Assembly (NCBI GenBank): GCA_002328625.1
Contig: DCVC01000113.1
Location: forward strand, 1 to 12,496
Length of the DNA: 12,496 nt
Direction of reading: 5' to 3'
Source: Bacteroidales bacterium UBA2198
Lineage (GTDB): Bacteria; Bacteroidota; Bacteroidia; Bacteroidales; VadinHA17
In this document: positions 1 to 7,942 of the stretch, piece by piece
How positions within the stretch are numbered: the stretch's first letter is position 1
How the letters are laid out: the number at the start of each line of letters is the position of its first letter
The notes under the pieces: generated by a model
What the model was told of the DNA's origin: nothing
The model's input: only the letters and a program-made list of their open reading frames with translations
The model's database searches: none
Program-made: the position numbers and the translations under genes

Positions 1-621
1 CATAAGACACTCAGAGGACCAAGAGGTGGTATAATTCTGATGGGCAAGGACTTTGTTAATCCATGGGGAATCACAACACCCAAAGGAGAAATAAGGATGA
101 TGTCGTCACTTCTTAATTCAGCAGTATTTCCGGGAATTCAGGGAGGTCCTCTTGAACATGTGATAGCCTCAAAAGCTGTTTCATTCGGGGAGGCACTTGA
201 ACCGGAATTCCGGGAGTATCAGATTCAGGTTAAAAAGAACGCATCAGTAATGTCAGAAGCCTTTATTGATAAGGGATATAAGGTTATTTCAGAAGGCACC
301 GATAATCATCTTATGCTTATAGATCTCCGTACAAAATTTCCGGATATCTCCGGGAAAAAAGTTGAAAATACACTTGTACTTTCTCATATCACTGTAAATA
401 AAAACATGGTGCCATTCGATAGTCGTTCCCCTTTTCTTACTTCGGGTCTCAGGGTAGGCACTCCTGCAATCACGACCAGGGGGCTTAAGGAAAGGCATAT
501 GCCTGAAATCGTTGATTTGATTGATGAAGTAATTTCCAATATTGATAATGAAATCGTAATTGCCGGAGTAGGAGATAAGGTCCTGAAAATGATGAAATCT
601 TTTCCCCTCTTTTCAATGTAG
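1..621 (+). CDS. glyA: Serine hydroxymethyltransferase, C-terminal part (5' end outside window)
   Basis: This enzyme converts serine and tetrahydrofolate to glycine and 5,10-methylene-tetrahydrofolate, using PLP in the cytoplasm. The frame is open from base 1 and the first residues read HKTLRGPRGG. The Lys at codon 2 (bases 4-6) is therefore the expected PLP Schiff-base lysine of the family's T-T-H-K motif, and the N-terminal half lies off the window. Downstream are other hallmarks: SAVFPGIQGGP, the TDNHLMLIDL block, and SGLRVGTPAITTRG, which holds the Arg that binds the substrate carboxylate. The protein ends in PLFSM; Bacteroidota homologues that I recall end similarly (PLFAY). About 206 residues are visible, consistent with a family length of 420-430. 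The insertion-like stretch around GKDFVNPWG is a Bacteroidota-type feature. The next gene starts 6 bases after the stop, so co-transcription is likely. The first ATG (base 40) is internal, not the start. Confidence 0.97.
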   Translation, partial: HKTLRGPRGGIILMGKDFVNPWGITTPKGEIRMMSSLLNSAVFPGIQGGPLEHVIASKAVSFGEALEPEFREYQIQVKKNASVMSEAFIDKGYKVISEGTDNHLMLIDLRTKFPDISGKKVENTLVLSHITVNKNMVPFDSRSPFLTSGLRVGTPAITTRGLKERHMPEIVDLIDEVISNIDNEIVIAGVGDKVLKMMKSFPLFSM

Positions 622-627
622 AACAGA

Positions 628-1017
628 ATGAACAAACAGAAGCTGATTTTTATAGTTGACGACGATCCTCTGATTAACATGCTGGTAGTTAAAAGATTTA
701 CATCAGAAGGTTATCTGCTTGAAGCATTTGAATACGGAGAAGATTGTCTTAATGCGATGCATAAAAATCCGGATATGGTTATTCTTGATTTTTTCTTTGT
801 AAAACATGGGGCAGAAGTATTAAATGGCCTGGAAATCTTCAACAGGATCAGAGAACTAAATCCTTCACTTCCTGTAATAATCCTTTCCGGGCAAGATAAG
901 GGAGAGATTGTTCTTGAGCTGGCACGAAAGGGGATTAATGATTATATAATTAAGGATAACAGTCTTATCGACAACCTTGTTGCAGCAGTAAAAGACTTAC
1001 TTGAGAAAAAAGAATGA
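628..1017 (+). CDS. Receiver-only response regulator (CheY-like)
   Basis: This is a single phospho-acceptor (REC) domain of 129 residues with no DNA-binding or enzymatic output domain. It probably acts by protein-protein contact in a phosphorelay or motility-type pathway. The acidic Mg-binding cluster is D11-D12-D13 after strand 1. The phospho-acceptor is D54 in VILDFFF, the Ser/Thr switch is S87 in IILSGQD, and the conserved Lys is K109 in YIIKDN. Two features differ from CheY. K109 is followed by Asp, not Pro, and the loop between D54 and the NG turn (N66-G67) is about five residues longer, without the usual Met-Pro. I recall similar long-loop receivers in Bacteroidota. The ATG lies 6 bases after the glyA stop with no strong ribosome site, so expression may depend on glyA transcription or coupling. 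No histidine kinase is visible, so its partner is unknown. Confidence 0.9.
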   Translation: MNKQKLIFIVDDDPLINMLVVKRFTSEGYLLEAFEYGEDCLNAMHKNPDMVILDFFFVKHGAEVLNGLEIFNRIRELNPSLPVIILSGQDKGEIVLELARKGINDYIIKDNSLIDNLVAAVKDLLEKKE

Positions 1018-1031
1018 TCCTACTTGAGGAT
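1017..1031 (-). terminator. Possible weak terminator of the exbB-exbD-tonB operon
   Basis: Read on the minus strand there is a 5-bp stem, ATCCT-CAAGT-AGGAT, followed five bases later by a run of six T (within bases 1005-1011). The tonB stop codon lies inside the hairpin and the T-run lies inside the 3' end of the convergent response-regulator gene. The stem is short and the spacer before the T-run weakens it. There is no matching T-run on the plus strand. Confidence 0.25.
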
Positions 1032-1913
1032 GAAATTATAAGTGATTGTTCCCTTCTGAATAACCGGCGCATCGGGTTTGGCCTCAAATCTGGCCTGCAG
1101 TGCAGCTTCTTTAGAAACTTTAAGCAGATATTCATCCAGAGTGGTAGAACCTTTTATTCCCGGTACGGCCTGTGTAACTTTTCCGGATCTGTCCACACTA
1201 ACCTCAACCACAACTCTGCCCTCACCCTGATAATCATATTTTGGAGGCGGAAGAGACTGGAATCCTCGACCCTGGAGGTCGTATGATATTCCCTTGTCGC
1301 CTAAGCCGGTACCTTCGCCCCTGACTTTTGAATCGACTGATCCGGTTGGTGCACCCTGATTTCCCGTCCCTCCGGTTGTACCTTCGCTTGTTGATTTTGT
1401 ACCTGCATTCTTAGAGCTCTGCAAAGCGGCTTTAGTCCGTTCCATTATATCAACCTGTCTTTTTTGTTCTTCTTCGATTCTCTTTCTCTCAATCTCTTCC
1501 TGCTCTTTCCTTTTTCTTTCTGCTTCAAGTTGTTCACGGATCCTTCTGTCAGCTTCCAGTTTTTCAAGTCTCTTCTTTTCAGCTTCAGGGTCAACTTTTT
1601 TAACAACAGGAGCTTCCTCGATATTTTGTGTAAGCAAAGGTTCTTCAGGTTGAGTTTTCTGAGTATTTTCAGGAAGAGGGGGAGGGATTTCCTCCTGCCT
1701 TGGGGGAGGAGAAGGTTCTATTACTCCTGATCCTGATTCATCAGTTCCGAAGTTAACAAAAATACCTTCTTCGTATTCAGGTGGTTCGGGGGGGGTGAAA
1801 CCAACAAAAACAAGTAATGCAACAAGTACCACATGAATTATTGTAGTTCCTATGATTCCTTTCTTTCTTTCGGAAGGAAATTTGCGCAGATCACTATTTG
1901 GGCGAGGTAGCAA
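1020..1913 (-). CDS. tonB: TonB-family energy transducer
   Basis: This periplasm-spanning protein would couple ExbB-ExbD motion to outer-membrane TonB-dependent transporters. It has a short cytoplasmic N-terminus and then one membrane anchor at about residues 19-40, with a His (H27) in it as in the TonB anchor. After that come a Pro/Glu-rich stretch (41-100), a charged Lys/Arg/Glu helix or coiled coil (about 108-156), a Gly/Thr/Ser-rich linker (about 165-210) and a C-terminal TonB-type domain (about 228-297) with the GRVVVEVSVDRSGKV strand. The anchor region and the EEGIFVNFGTDESG block resemble Bacteroidota TonB proteins. The start is unusual: an in-frame stop lies just before the TTG at 1913, and no ATG occurs before residue 157. 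TTG 1913, which overlaps exbD by 20 bases, or a CTG at 1889 after the exbD stop, must be used. It is the last gene of the exbB-exbD-tonB operon. Confidence 0.88.
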   Translation of the reverse strand: MLPRPNSDLRKFPSERKKGIIGTTIIHVVLVALLVFVGFTPPEPPEYEEGIFVNFGTDESGSGVIEPSPPPRQEEIPPPLPENTQKTQPEEPLLTQNIEEAPVVKKVDPEAEKKRLEKLEADRRIREQLEAERKRKEQEEIERKRIEEEQKRQVDIMERTKAALQSSKNAGTKSTSEGTTGGTGNQGAPTGSVDSKVRGEGTGLGDKGISYDLQGRGFQSLPPPKYDYQGEGRVVVEVSVDRSGKVTQAVPGIKGSTTLDEYLLKVSKEAALQARFEAKPDAPVIQKGTITYNFILK

Positions 1914-2286
1914 TTATTAATCTGTAATTATTTGCCTGTGCAATGTTCATAATTTTAACAGCATTCTCAAAAGGAACACTTTTATCAACATGGAGTGCAA
2001 TGTAAGTATCTGGATTCTCACCCAGTTTTTGTCTTAATACTGCCTCCATATCTTCAATATTGACCTGTTGCTGTTCAACATAGAATTTCAGATCACGTGT
2101 TATTGATACAGTTGTTTGTGGTTTTGCCGAAGTTTGTGTACTGCCTTGCGGCAGGATAAGTTTAAGAGCGGTAGGGTGAACCAGTGTTGAGGTCAGCATA
2201 AAGAAAATGAGAAGGTTAAACACAACATCAGTCATTCCCGTCGAACTAAAACTGATGCTCACTCTGTTTCTTGAAGAAATTGCCAT
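1894..2286 (-). CDS. exbD: ExbD/TolR-type biopolymer transport protein
   Basis: This is the proton-channel and stator partner of ExbB. It is 130 residues long, typical of the family: a short N-terminus, one membrane helix at about residues 19-37, and a periplasmic domain (about 45-127) ending near RLIIATSP. The membrane helix begins MTDVVFNLLIFFML, where D20 matches the single essential, proton-carrying Asp of ExbD/TolR. The ATG at 2286 is one base after the exbB stop, a spacing that suggests translational coupling. Its 3' end overlaps tonB by 20 bases in another frame. ExbD and TolR cannot be separated by sequence alone, but the neighbouring TonB-type protein favours the ExbD role. Some Bacteroidota operons carry two ExbD copies; only one is present here. 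Confidence 0.93.
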   Translation of the reverse strand: MAISSRNRVSISFSSTGMTDVVFNLLIFFMLTSTLVHPTALKLILPQGSTQTSAKPQTTVSITRDLKFYVEQQQVNIEDMEAVLRQKLGENPDTYIALHVDKSVPFENAVKIMNIAQANNYRLIIATSPK

Positions 2287-2287
2287 T

Positions 2288-2980
2288 TTAACGTCCGGTT
2301 TTTAATGGTTCGTTCAGAATATCCATAAACTCAGTCAGAGTGGCCTCGAGACTGAAAACCACCCTTTCGACTCTGACCACCAGTGTATTGTAAGCAAAGT
2401 AGCCAAGGATACCCACTATCAGACCCGCAACAGTTGTAATAAGAGCTGTATAGATTCCGTCGGAAAGCAATGATACTTCAATATTGTTTCCTGCCTGAGA
2501 CATCGCATAGAATGACCTTACCATACCAATTACGGTTCCTAGGAATCCCAGCATTGGCTCTGCTCCGGTAATGGTGGCTAATGTCGGAAAGCTCTTTTCA
2601 AGTTTCGAGATTTCAAGTTTGCCAACATTTTCAATTGCAGTACTGATATCATGCAACGGTCTTCCAAGCCTGCTGATGCCTTTTTCAATCATCCTTGCCG
2701 AAGGAGTGTCGGCAGATCTGCAGAGTGCCATAGCTGCATCAATCTTCCCATCATGAATATAGTCTTTTATTCTGTTCATAAAGTTCGTGTCTTCTTTTGA
2801 AGCTTTTCTGATAACATAATATCTTTCAATAAAGATATAAGCAGCCACGAGAGATAACAGAACAATGGGTATCATTACCCAGCCTCCTTTAATAGCCAGG
2901 TCAAGTAGCGTCAGTTTCATCCCGCTTGCGCTCTCAACGGAAACAGGTCCTTCCTGTAGTATAAAATGTAAAAATGTCAT
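2288..2980 (-). CDS. exbB: ExbB/TolQ/MotA-family proton channel protein
   Basis: This inner-membrane protein forms, with ExbD, the proton-driven motor that energises TonB. It has 230 residues. The first membrane helix is at about 33-53 (GGWVMIPIVLLSLVAAYIF), followed by a cytoplasmic helical region (about 55-128). Two further helices lie at about 131-158 and 174-198 and include the family motif TGAEPMLGFLGTVIGMV. I chose the ATG at 2980 because a strong ribosome site, AAGGAAGGAA, lies directly upstream. That is unusual in this window, where most leaders lack such a site. A second in-frame ATG at residue 21 has no comparable site. The gene is first in exbB-exbD-tonB and follows tamB by 142 bases, so the operon may have its own promoter or receive read-through from tamB. 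Assignment to ExbB over TolQ rests on the TonB neighbour. Confidence 0.93.
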   Translation of the reverse strand: MTFLHFILQEGPVSVESASGMKLTLLDLAIKGGWVMIPIVLLSLVAAYIFIERYYVIRKASKEDTNFMNRIKDYIHDGKIDAAMALCRSADTPSARMIEKGISRLGRPLHDISTAIENVGKLEISKLEKSFPTLATITGAEPMLGFLGTVIGMVRSFYAMSQAGNNIEVSLLSDGIYTALITTVAGLIVGILGYFAYNTLVVRVERVVFSLEATLTEFMDILNEPLKTGR

Positions 2981-3122
2981 TTCCTTCCTTTTAGATAGAT
3001 GTGTATTTGGTTTTGTAAGTCTTCATCTCATTGAAAAATCACGGGCGAAGATATTAAAAAACGGAAAAATACCACGGTCTATTATATCGGGTTAATAACA
3101 ATGGTATAATATTTATTAACTC

Positions 3123-6100
3123 TTACTGATTGAGGATAATATCGTCCTCTTTTTTCATGTCTGATTTGTTCTGTTTCCTCAACAGATCTGAGAATCTGTT
3201 AAAATCCTGCTTGTAGAAAAGACCAAATCCCTGGGTATACGGAACGCCCTTCCCTGTATAAGGATTATTAAACCTGTTGAATACTTTGAATCGTATCTTT
3301 TCAGCAATTTTGTATTCAATATCGAAATCCCCCGTAATAGGATTCCCATAGCTGTTGTCAGTTCCTCTTACATCAAAATTGCCATTAATTAATACCTTGT
3401 CGTTAAGAAGCTGAGTTGACAGAGCAACCTGTACCTCCTGGGAATTCAGCTCTTTTTTGTCACCCGGGCGGTATACAAAACCAATATCGAAATCATTACT
3501 GATCTGGGATAACCAGTTACTTAATTGATTCGATAGCATTTCGGTTGTAGTGACCGCCATCGCGGATGTGCCGGTTTTTGTAGTGCTTAATGAAGACCGG
3601 TATGAAGGATCTGAAAGGAAACTGTTCATTACCAGAAGGTAAAGAAACTGTCGACTTAATTCCTCTTCTGTTGTAATAGCATTCTTCAGATATGTCCGGG
3701 TCTCCTCATCCGCCATCGGGAGGTAGATATTAAATCCTACAATCGGATTAAACAAATTCCCTGATAAATTAAGGTGACATTCCACTGGTATCCGTTCATT
3801 GAATCTTTCATCCTGAAGAATTTCGTAAAGAGAAGCTTTCAACTTGTATATAGCCTTGATATCAATCTCAGCATTTTCTACATTCCCGTTGAAACTTATT
3901 TTACCTCCACTTTCCACGCTGAATGATTTATTGAATATATTACCAAGAGTAAACAGATAATCACCATTTTCAATAATATAGTCACCAGATATCTTAAAAT
4001 CTCCGGTTTTGTCAATATTAATATTCAGGTTCCCTGATCCCTGCCCTTTCATTACATCTCCAGCTTTAGAGTCTATAGTAAGTTGTACTTCAGCTTCAGG
4101 AGTAACCTCCAGATCGAAATTCATTTCAAGTCCGGTTTGCTGGGCAACAACTGGTACGTTAAGGGTACTTGGCTTGTGTTCCGAACTGGTTGTGTCAGGA
4201 TTAATAAAAGTAATAAACGAATATTCAGAAACTGATAATCCGGAACTTAAAGGAATATAGATTCTTGTATTTTTGCCTGTTTTTGCTGAAATGTCGAATG
4301 AAAGTAAGCTGGGTCCGCTTTTTATTGTGGCAACACCTGTTGCAAAAGCAGTCCCGTAGAACAATTCATTGTCTTTCAACCTGGTGTTAAGAACAAGACA
4401 CTCATTGGCATTTATCAGAATATCTGCGCCAAAATCCTTGAAATGATTATGATTGATTCTTCCTGAAAGAGCAACAAGATTACCTCTTTCATCTGTGAGC
4501 CTTATGTTATTAAAAAATATGCTGTTTTTATTGAACCTGATTGTATCATTAAGTTTGTATTTTGTCTGGAGGTAATCAACTTTCATTGATGAATTCTCGG
4601 CAAGTACAGCTCCTGTAAGATCCAGTTTGTCAAACTCCCCCGATAAATTCAACCGCCCCGAGGCCTGTCCGCTTATGCCTGATGCAAAGCTGCTTAATAA
4701 AGGATTTAAGGCATCAATTGGCAATTTATCAGTTAAAATATCCAGATTTATCTTTTTAGCTACAGGATCATAATATCCGTTAATATCAAACATTTTGACA
4801 CCTTTAAAATTATTGCTGGCATTTATATCTGCCACGTTGCTTGCACTATTCCATACCGATGCCGCAGAAATATTTCCATAATCACTTCCAAGAATAGAAA
4901 ATCCATTGACCACAATATTGCTTTCAAGCAACAGATCTTTGTAGATATTAGTAAGAATTATATTACCGCTGAGAATTCCTTTAAGTTCAAGTGGTATCGA
5001 ATACTCATTATTATATGAATCTTTATCAAGAGCAGAATTCAGAGTATAAAGATCTATACCTTTAAATTCCAGGTTAAGTGTATCCATCGGATCTTCTGAG
5101 ATCTTGCCATCAATCATGTAGAAGTTATCATTATTACTGATAAATATTCTGTTAATATTTATTGAACTTGAATCGATCAGGATTGAGGAATTGTTAATCT
5201 TCCAGAGATTATTCCTTGAATAAATGTTTGAAGGATTAATATTGATTGTCAGTAAAGGATTTGTTCTTCCCTTATTGACAGTCTCTATAAAACCATAGGC
5301 AGTAAAATTCCCCTTGTTCAGTAATTTGTCTTTATTATTCCATTCAACTGATAAATCGAAGTTATCAGGCTTAGTATCCAGTCCGACAAGAAAATTTCTT
5401 AATTCGGTCTGACCAAATATCTTAAGGGATGAACTGCTTAGATTAACAGCAAGAAGGCTACCGGAAAGATTTGCTTCAAATAAAAGGTCGTTCAGAACGA
5501 CATTTTTAATGTTCAATGATTTTGATCGGGCTGTCACCATAATAAGGCTGTCGGCAAAGATGGTTCCGTTGATGTTGCTCTTATCTGCAATGTTAATATT
5601 TGTTCGGAAGAATGTACTTATTTTGTCACTGTTCTTAAAGTTTATATTAAACCTGAATCTGTTCTTCCTCTCCCTCGGATCTATTACCGGTTCAGCGAAT
5701 GCTGACGGCATAGCAGATGCAAGCGCAGAATTAAACAGGTTTTTTAGTTCAGCAAAATTATAATAGCCCCTTATGTCTGCATCCATGAAGTCAGTTCTCA
5801 GGCTGATTGCAGGATTACTCTCTTCGGTAAAGGTTCTCAGTGAGAAATCATATAGATCAAGCCTGTTATTATACTTTCTAAGAGTTGAATTTAAAAGTCT
5901 TATTTCACCATCAAGATTATCTATACTATTACCTTTGAAATTTGCTGTCATCAGCATTGTCAGTGAGGAAGTCGTGTCTGCTTCATCTAAATTAAGACTG
6001 TACAGGTTAGCTTCAGCCAGATTCAGAGTAAAGTCAAATTCCGGTAAGTCCCGGCTGAAATCAAACATCCCAAGAAGATCCATTCTGATGTTATTATCGG

Positions 6101-7595
6101 TTACTTTAACACTTCCGTCCCATGTTTTTTCCGTAAAAACACCATTAAGGGTAATGTTCCGGTACAAGTAATTCTTGATTTCAACACTGTCAACTTTACC
6201 TGTAAGATTACCAGAGAATTTATCAAGTGAATAAGCATAACCATCAACATTAGCCTCCATATTAAGCTTACCAAATAATTCAGGATTTTCAGAAATTTCT
6301 CCCAGCTCAATATTGTTGCCTGATAGCAATCCTTTAACCCTGTACACGTTTTTATCCTCAGGGCGCAACGAAATATCAGTCCTTATATTTCCCTTATCTG
6401 TACGGAGTTTGCCATAGGTTACAAAATCGGTGGTGAAGCCTGTAAAAGTGCCGTCAAAAGAGATATTGCCCAGTTTGTAAATGATTTCAGGTATAGTAAT
6501 CTTCTCTTTGTCGCCTACTTTAATGTTATCCAGATCTTTTGCATTGGTTTTTAAAATGTTGACACCAATATATATAAAAGTGTTTTCTATTTGAGGAAGC
6601 CCTGAGAAATCAAAGTCACAGTCAATATAACTGTTTTCCTTGTATGTCATCTCAATGTTTCTCCCTCTCAGTTCCGAAATTGTACCTGACACTTTACCGG
6701 ATACCCATACTGACTCATCAAACCTGTTGATAAATGGCAAAAAATATTTAAGATCATAAGTGCTTATAAGGGATTTTTCAAAGAGAACCTCTAATCTGAC
6801 CTCCTCTGTAAAATTCCTGAATGATGTTGAGGAATCAGGATATAGCGCGATTTTTGTGGCATTAATAGTACTTTTCTCGGAATTAAGAGACAACGAACTC
6901 ATTATCAAATCATGATTTGCAAAGGTCATATTTGCATTAAGGTATTTTACTGAGAATCCATTTGATTCTACGAATGATAGATTGTCAATAGCAAATGCAA
7001 CAGTATCACGGAAAACAAGCAGATTTTCAATACTTGCGTTAATGTCTTTCAGATGAAGGTTATTGAAATCTGTCATCATTTTGCTTTCCGGTCCTTTTTT
7101 ATTGATAAGTGAGAATCTGGCATTGTTTATTTCGATCTGATTCACGGAGAATTTGCCGGTTGTCTTCCTTATTGTGTCTTTTTCCGATGTTTTAAGCATT
7201 TCAAGATACCATGACAGGTTCATCATTCCTGTTGTATCGGTTATCAGTGCTACTACAGGTTCCTGCAGAGAAATTTTTCCAAATTTGAATGACTTATTCC
7301 TGAAGTCAAGTTTCCTTAATCCTGTAATAATCTTCCTTGAAAAAACCAATGTGTCATTGTGATTATCTTTTATTAACAAATCGTTGATTGTTAGTTTGTT
7401 AAAGAAAGCATATTCTACTTTTCCGACCGAAATGGTTGTTTTTATCTCATTTGACAGATGACTTGTGATCCTTTTAACAATGAATGTCTGAACGCCAGGA
7501 ATTAGCAATACAAGGTAGGAAGATGTCGGGATTATTATTAAGATCCCGGCCATCATGGCAAAATACTTGAATGATTTTTTAATTTTTTTGAACAT
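3123..7595 (-). CDS. tamB: TamB-like translocation/assembly module protein (DUF490 C-terminal domain)
   Basis: This very large (1490-residue) envelope protein belongs to the AsmA/TamB-like group. Members are anchored in the inner membrane, span the periplasm as a long beta-rich groove, and are implicated in outer-membrane protein assembly or lipid transport. An N-terminal signal-anchor lies at about residues 11-33 after a Lys-rich start (MFKKIKKSFKYF). The middle is repetitive beta-strand sequence rich in Asn, Ser and Asp. The C-terminal TamB domain, very roughly residues 1050-1430, includes GSGNLNINIDKTGDFKISG and the LNLSGNLFNPIVGFNIYLP block, then LYLLVMNSFL near residue 1325. I prefer the ATG at 7595. 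A TTG at 7607 would add four residues, and neither has a ribosome site. No BamA/TamA-like partner is in the window. Placement beside a tsaD locus and upstream of exbB-exbD-tonB is compatible with a housekeeping envelope role. Its precise substrate is unknown. Confidence 0.9.
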   Translation of the reverse strand: MFKKIKKSFKYFAMMAGILIIIPTSSYLVLLIPGVQTFIVKRITSHLSNEIKTTISVGKVEYAFFNKLTINDLLIKDNHNDTLVFSRKIITGLRKLDFRNKSFKFGKISLQEPVVALITDTTGMMNLSWYLEMLKTSEKDTIRKTTGKFSVNQIEINNARFSLINKKGPESKMMTDFNNLHLKDINASIENLLVFRDTVAFAIDNLSFVESNGFSVKYLNANMTFANHDLIMSSLSLNSEKSTINATKIALYPDSSTSFRNFTEEVRLEVLFEKSLISTYDLKYFLPFINRFDESVWVSGKVSGTISELRGRNIEMTYKENSYIDCDFDFSGLPQIENTFIYIGVNILKTNAKDLDNIKVGDKEKITIPEIIYKLGNISFDGTFTGFTTDFVTYGKLRTDKGNIRTDISLRPEDKNVYRVKGLLSGNNIELGEISENPELFGKLNMEANVDGYAYSLDKFSGNLTGKVDSVEIKNYLYRNITLNGVFTEKTWDGSVKVTDNNIRMDLLGMFDFSRDLPEFDFTLNLAEANLYSLNLDEADTTSSLTMLMTANFKGNSIDNLDGEIRLLNSTLRKYNNRLDLYDFSLRTFTEESNPAISLRTDFMDADIRGYYNFAELKNLFNSALASAMPSAFAEPVIDPRERKNRFRFNINFKNSDKISTFFRTNINIADKSNINGTIFADSLIMVTARSKSLNIKNVVLNDLLFEANLSGSLLAVNLSSSSLKIFGQTELRNFLVGLDTKPDNFDLSVEWNNKDKLLNKGNFTAYGFIETVNKGRTNPLLTININPSNIYSRNNLWKINNSSILIDSSSININRIFISNNDNFYMIDGKISEDPMDTLNLEFKGIDLYTLNSALDKDSYNNEYSIPLELKGILSGNIILTNIYKDLLLESNIVVNGFSILGSDYGNISAASVWNSASNVADINASNNFKGVKMFDINGYYDPVAKKINLDILTDKLPIDALNPLLSSFASGISGQASGRLNLSGEFDKLDLTGAVLAENSSMKVDYLQTKYKLNDTIRFNKNSIFFNNIRLTDERGNLVALSGRINHNHFKDFGADILINANECLVLNTRLKDNELFYGTAFATGVATIKSGPSLLSFDISAKTGKNTRIYIPLSSGLSVSEYSFITFINPDTTSSEHKPSTLNVPVVAQQTGLEMNFDLEVTPEAEVQLTIDSKAGDVMKGQGSGNLNINIDKTGDFKISGDYIIENGDYLFTLGNIFNKSFSVESGGKISFNGNVENAEIDIKAIYKLKASLYEILQDERFNERIPVECHLNLSGNLFNPIVGFNIYLPMADEETRTYLKNAITTEEELSRQFLYLLVMNSFLSDPSYRSSLSTTKTGTSAMAVTTTEMLSNQLSNWLSQISNDFDIGFVYRPGDKKELNSQEVQVALSTQLLNDKVLINGNFDVRGTDNSYGNPITGDFDIEYKIAEKIRFKVFNRFNNPYTGKGVPYTQGFGLFYKQDFNRFSDLLRKQNKSDMKKEDDIILNQ

Positions 7596-7661
7596 ATCAG
7601 CATTCAAGATATTACATTACTTAATAATAAAAGTCCGCCAAACAGTCTTAGATGTATGCTG

Positions 7662-7669
7662 CAAATATA
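7662..7669 (-). promoter_or_regulatory. Candidate Bacteroidota -7 promoter element for tamB
   Basis: The minus strand reads TATATTTG, an exact match to the Bacteroidota -7 consensus TAnnTTTG. It would give a transcript with a leader of roughly 60 bases before the tamB ATG at 7595. No clear TTTG -33 element is present at the usual distance upstream, so this rests on one short motif in AT-rich DNA. Confidence 0.4.
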
Positions 7670-7809
7670 ACAAAAACCTGGCCAATTAATTAAGCCGGCG
7701 ACCTGCTCAAATCTTAATCTGCCTGATCGAGAATTAATTTTGCCAATCGGATTACAGGATTTCATGAAAATAGTTACTCTGGCACAATAAATAGTTAATT
7801 CATCCATTT

Positions 7810-7841
7810 GATTCAAAATAATAGTATTTGGAGATTCAAAA
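7810..7841. repeat. Short direct repeat GATTCAAAA in the divergent promoter region
   Basis: GATTCAAAA occurs at 7810-7818 and again at 7833-7841, a start-to-start spacing of 23 bases (about two helical turns). Each copy is preceded closely by ATTTG (7806-7810 and 7826-7830), and a further GATTC follows at 7842-7846. The repeats could be an operator, but AT-rich intergenic DNA produces such repeats by chance. Confidence 0.35.
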
Positions 7842-7942
7842 GATTCTTATGAAATTTGACACTTCAGTATTCTGAACAAGATTGCAAAATCAGATTTGAG
7901 GATAAGCATCATTCTTTTTTTTAACCTTTAAAAACAATAAAA

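Larger units (their letters stand above)
7596..7942. other. Divergent intergenic region between tamB and the DUF4956 gene
   Basis: This AT-rich 347-base stretch separates the tamB start from the DUF4956 start, so it should hold promoters for both directions. It contains a TAnnTTTG-type element facing tamB (7662-7669), two copies of GATTCAAAA 23 bases apart (7810-7818 and 7833-7841), and a run of eight T shortly before the DUF4956 gene (about 7913-7921). I see no tRNA, no convincing structured RNA and no believable small gene. One minus-strand frame of about 70 codons beginning at TTG 7816 is discussed among the rejected items. Confidence 0.6.

Noticed and set aside
628..1017. Possibility that the receiver is a truncated larger regulator
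   Set aside because: The domain is complete to its last helix and ends in a normal stop codon 2 bases before the tonB stop, with no remnant of an output domain.
1464..1730. Open plus-strand frame rich in Phe, Leu and Ser opposite tonB
   Set aside because: It is the complement of the tonB Lys/Glu-rich coiled coil and Pro-rich stretch; codon bias there keeps the opposite strand open.
3069..3107. ATACCA/TGGTAT inverted repeat followed by a short T-run on the minus strand after tamB
   Set aside because: The stem is only 6 bp and AT-rich with a 27-base loop, too weak to call as a tamB terminator.
5773..6171. Plus-strand frame of 132 codons opposite tamB
   Set aside because: It is antisense to the well-supported tamB frame, shows no family features, and is a shadow of the repetitive beta-strand coding sequence.
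3123..7595. Possibility that the long minus-strand gene is a surface adhesin or a repeat-rich toxin
   Set aside because: The N-terminal anchor, the length and the C-terminal TamB-type block ending in LYLLVMNSFL fit TamB; there is no secretion-sorting domain or toxin domain.
7604..7816. Minus-strand frame of 70 codons upstream of tamB
   Set aside because: It starts with TTG, has no ribosome site, overlaps the tamB start by a few bases, shows no recognisable motif, and fills the expected tamB promoter and leader.
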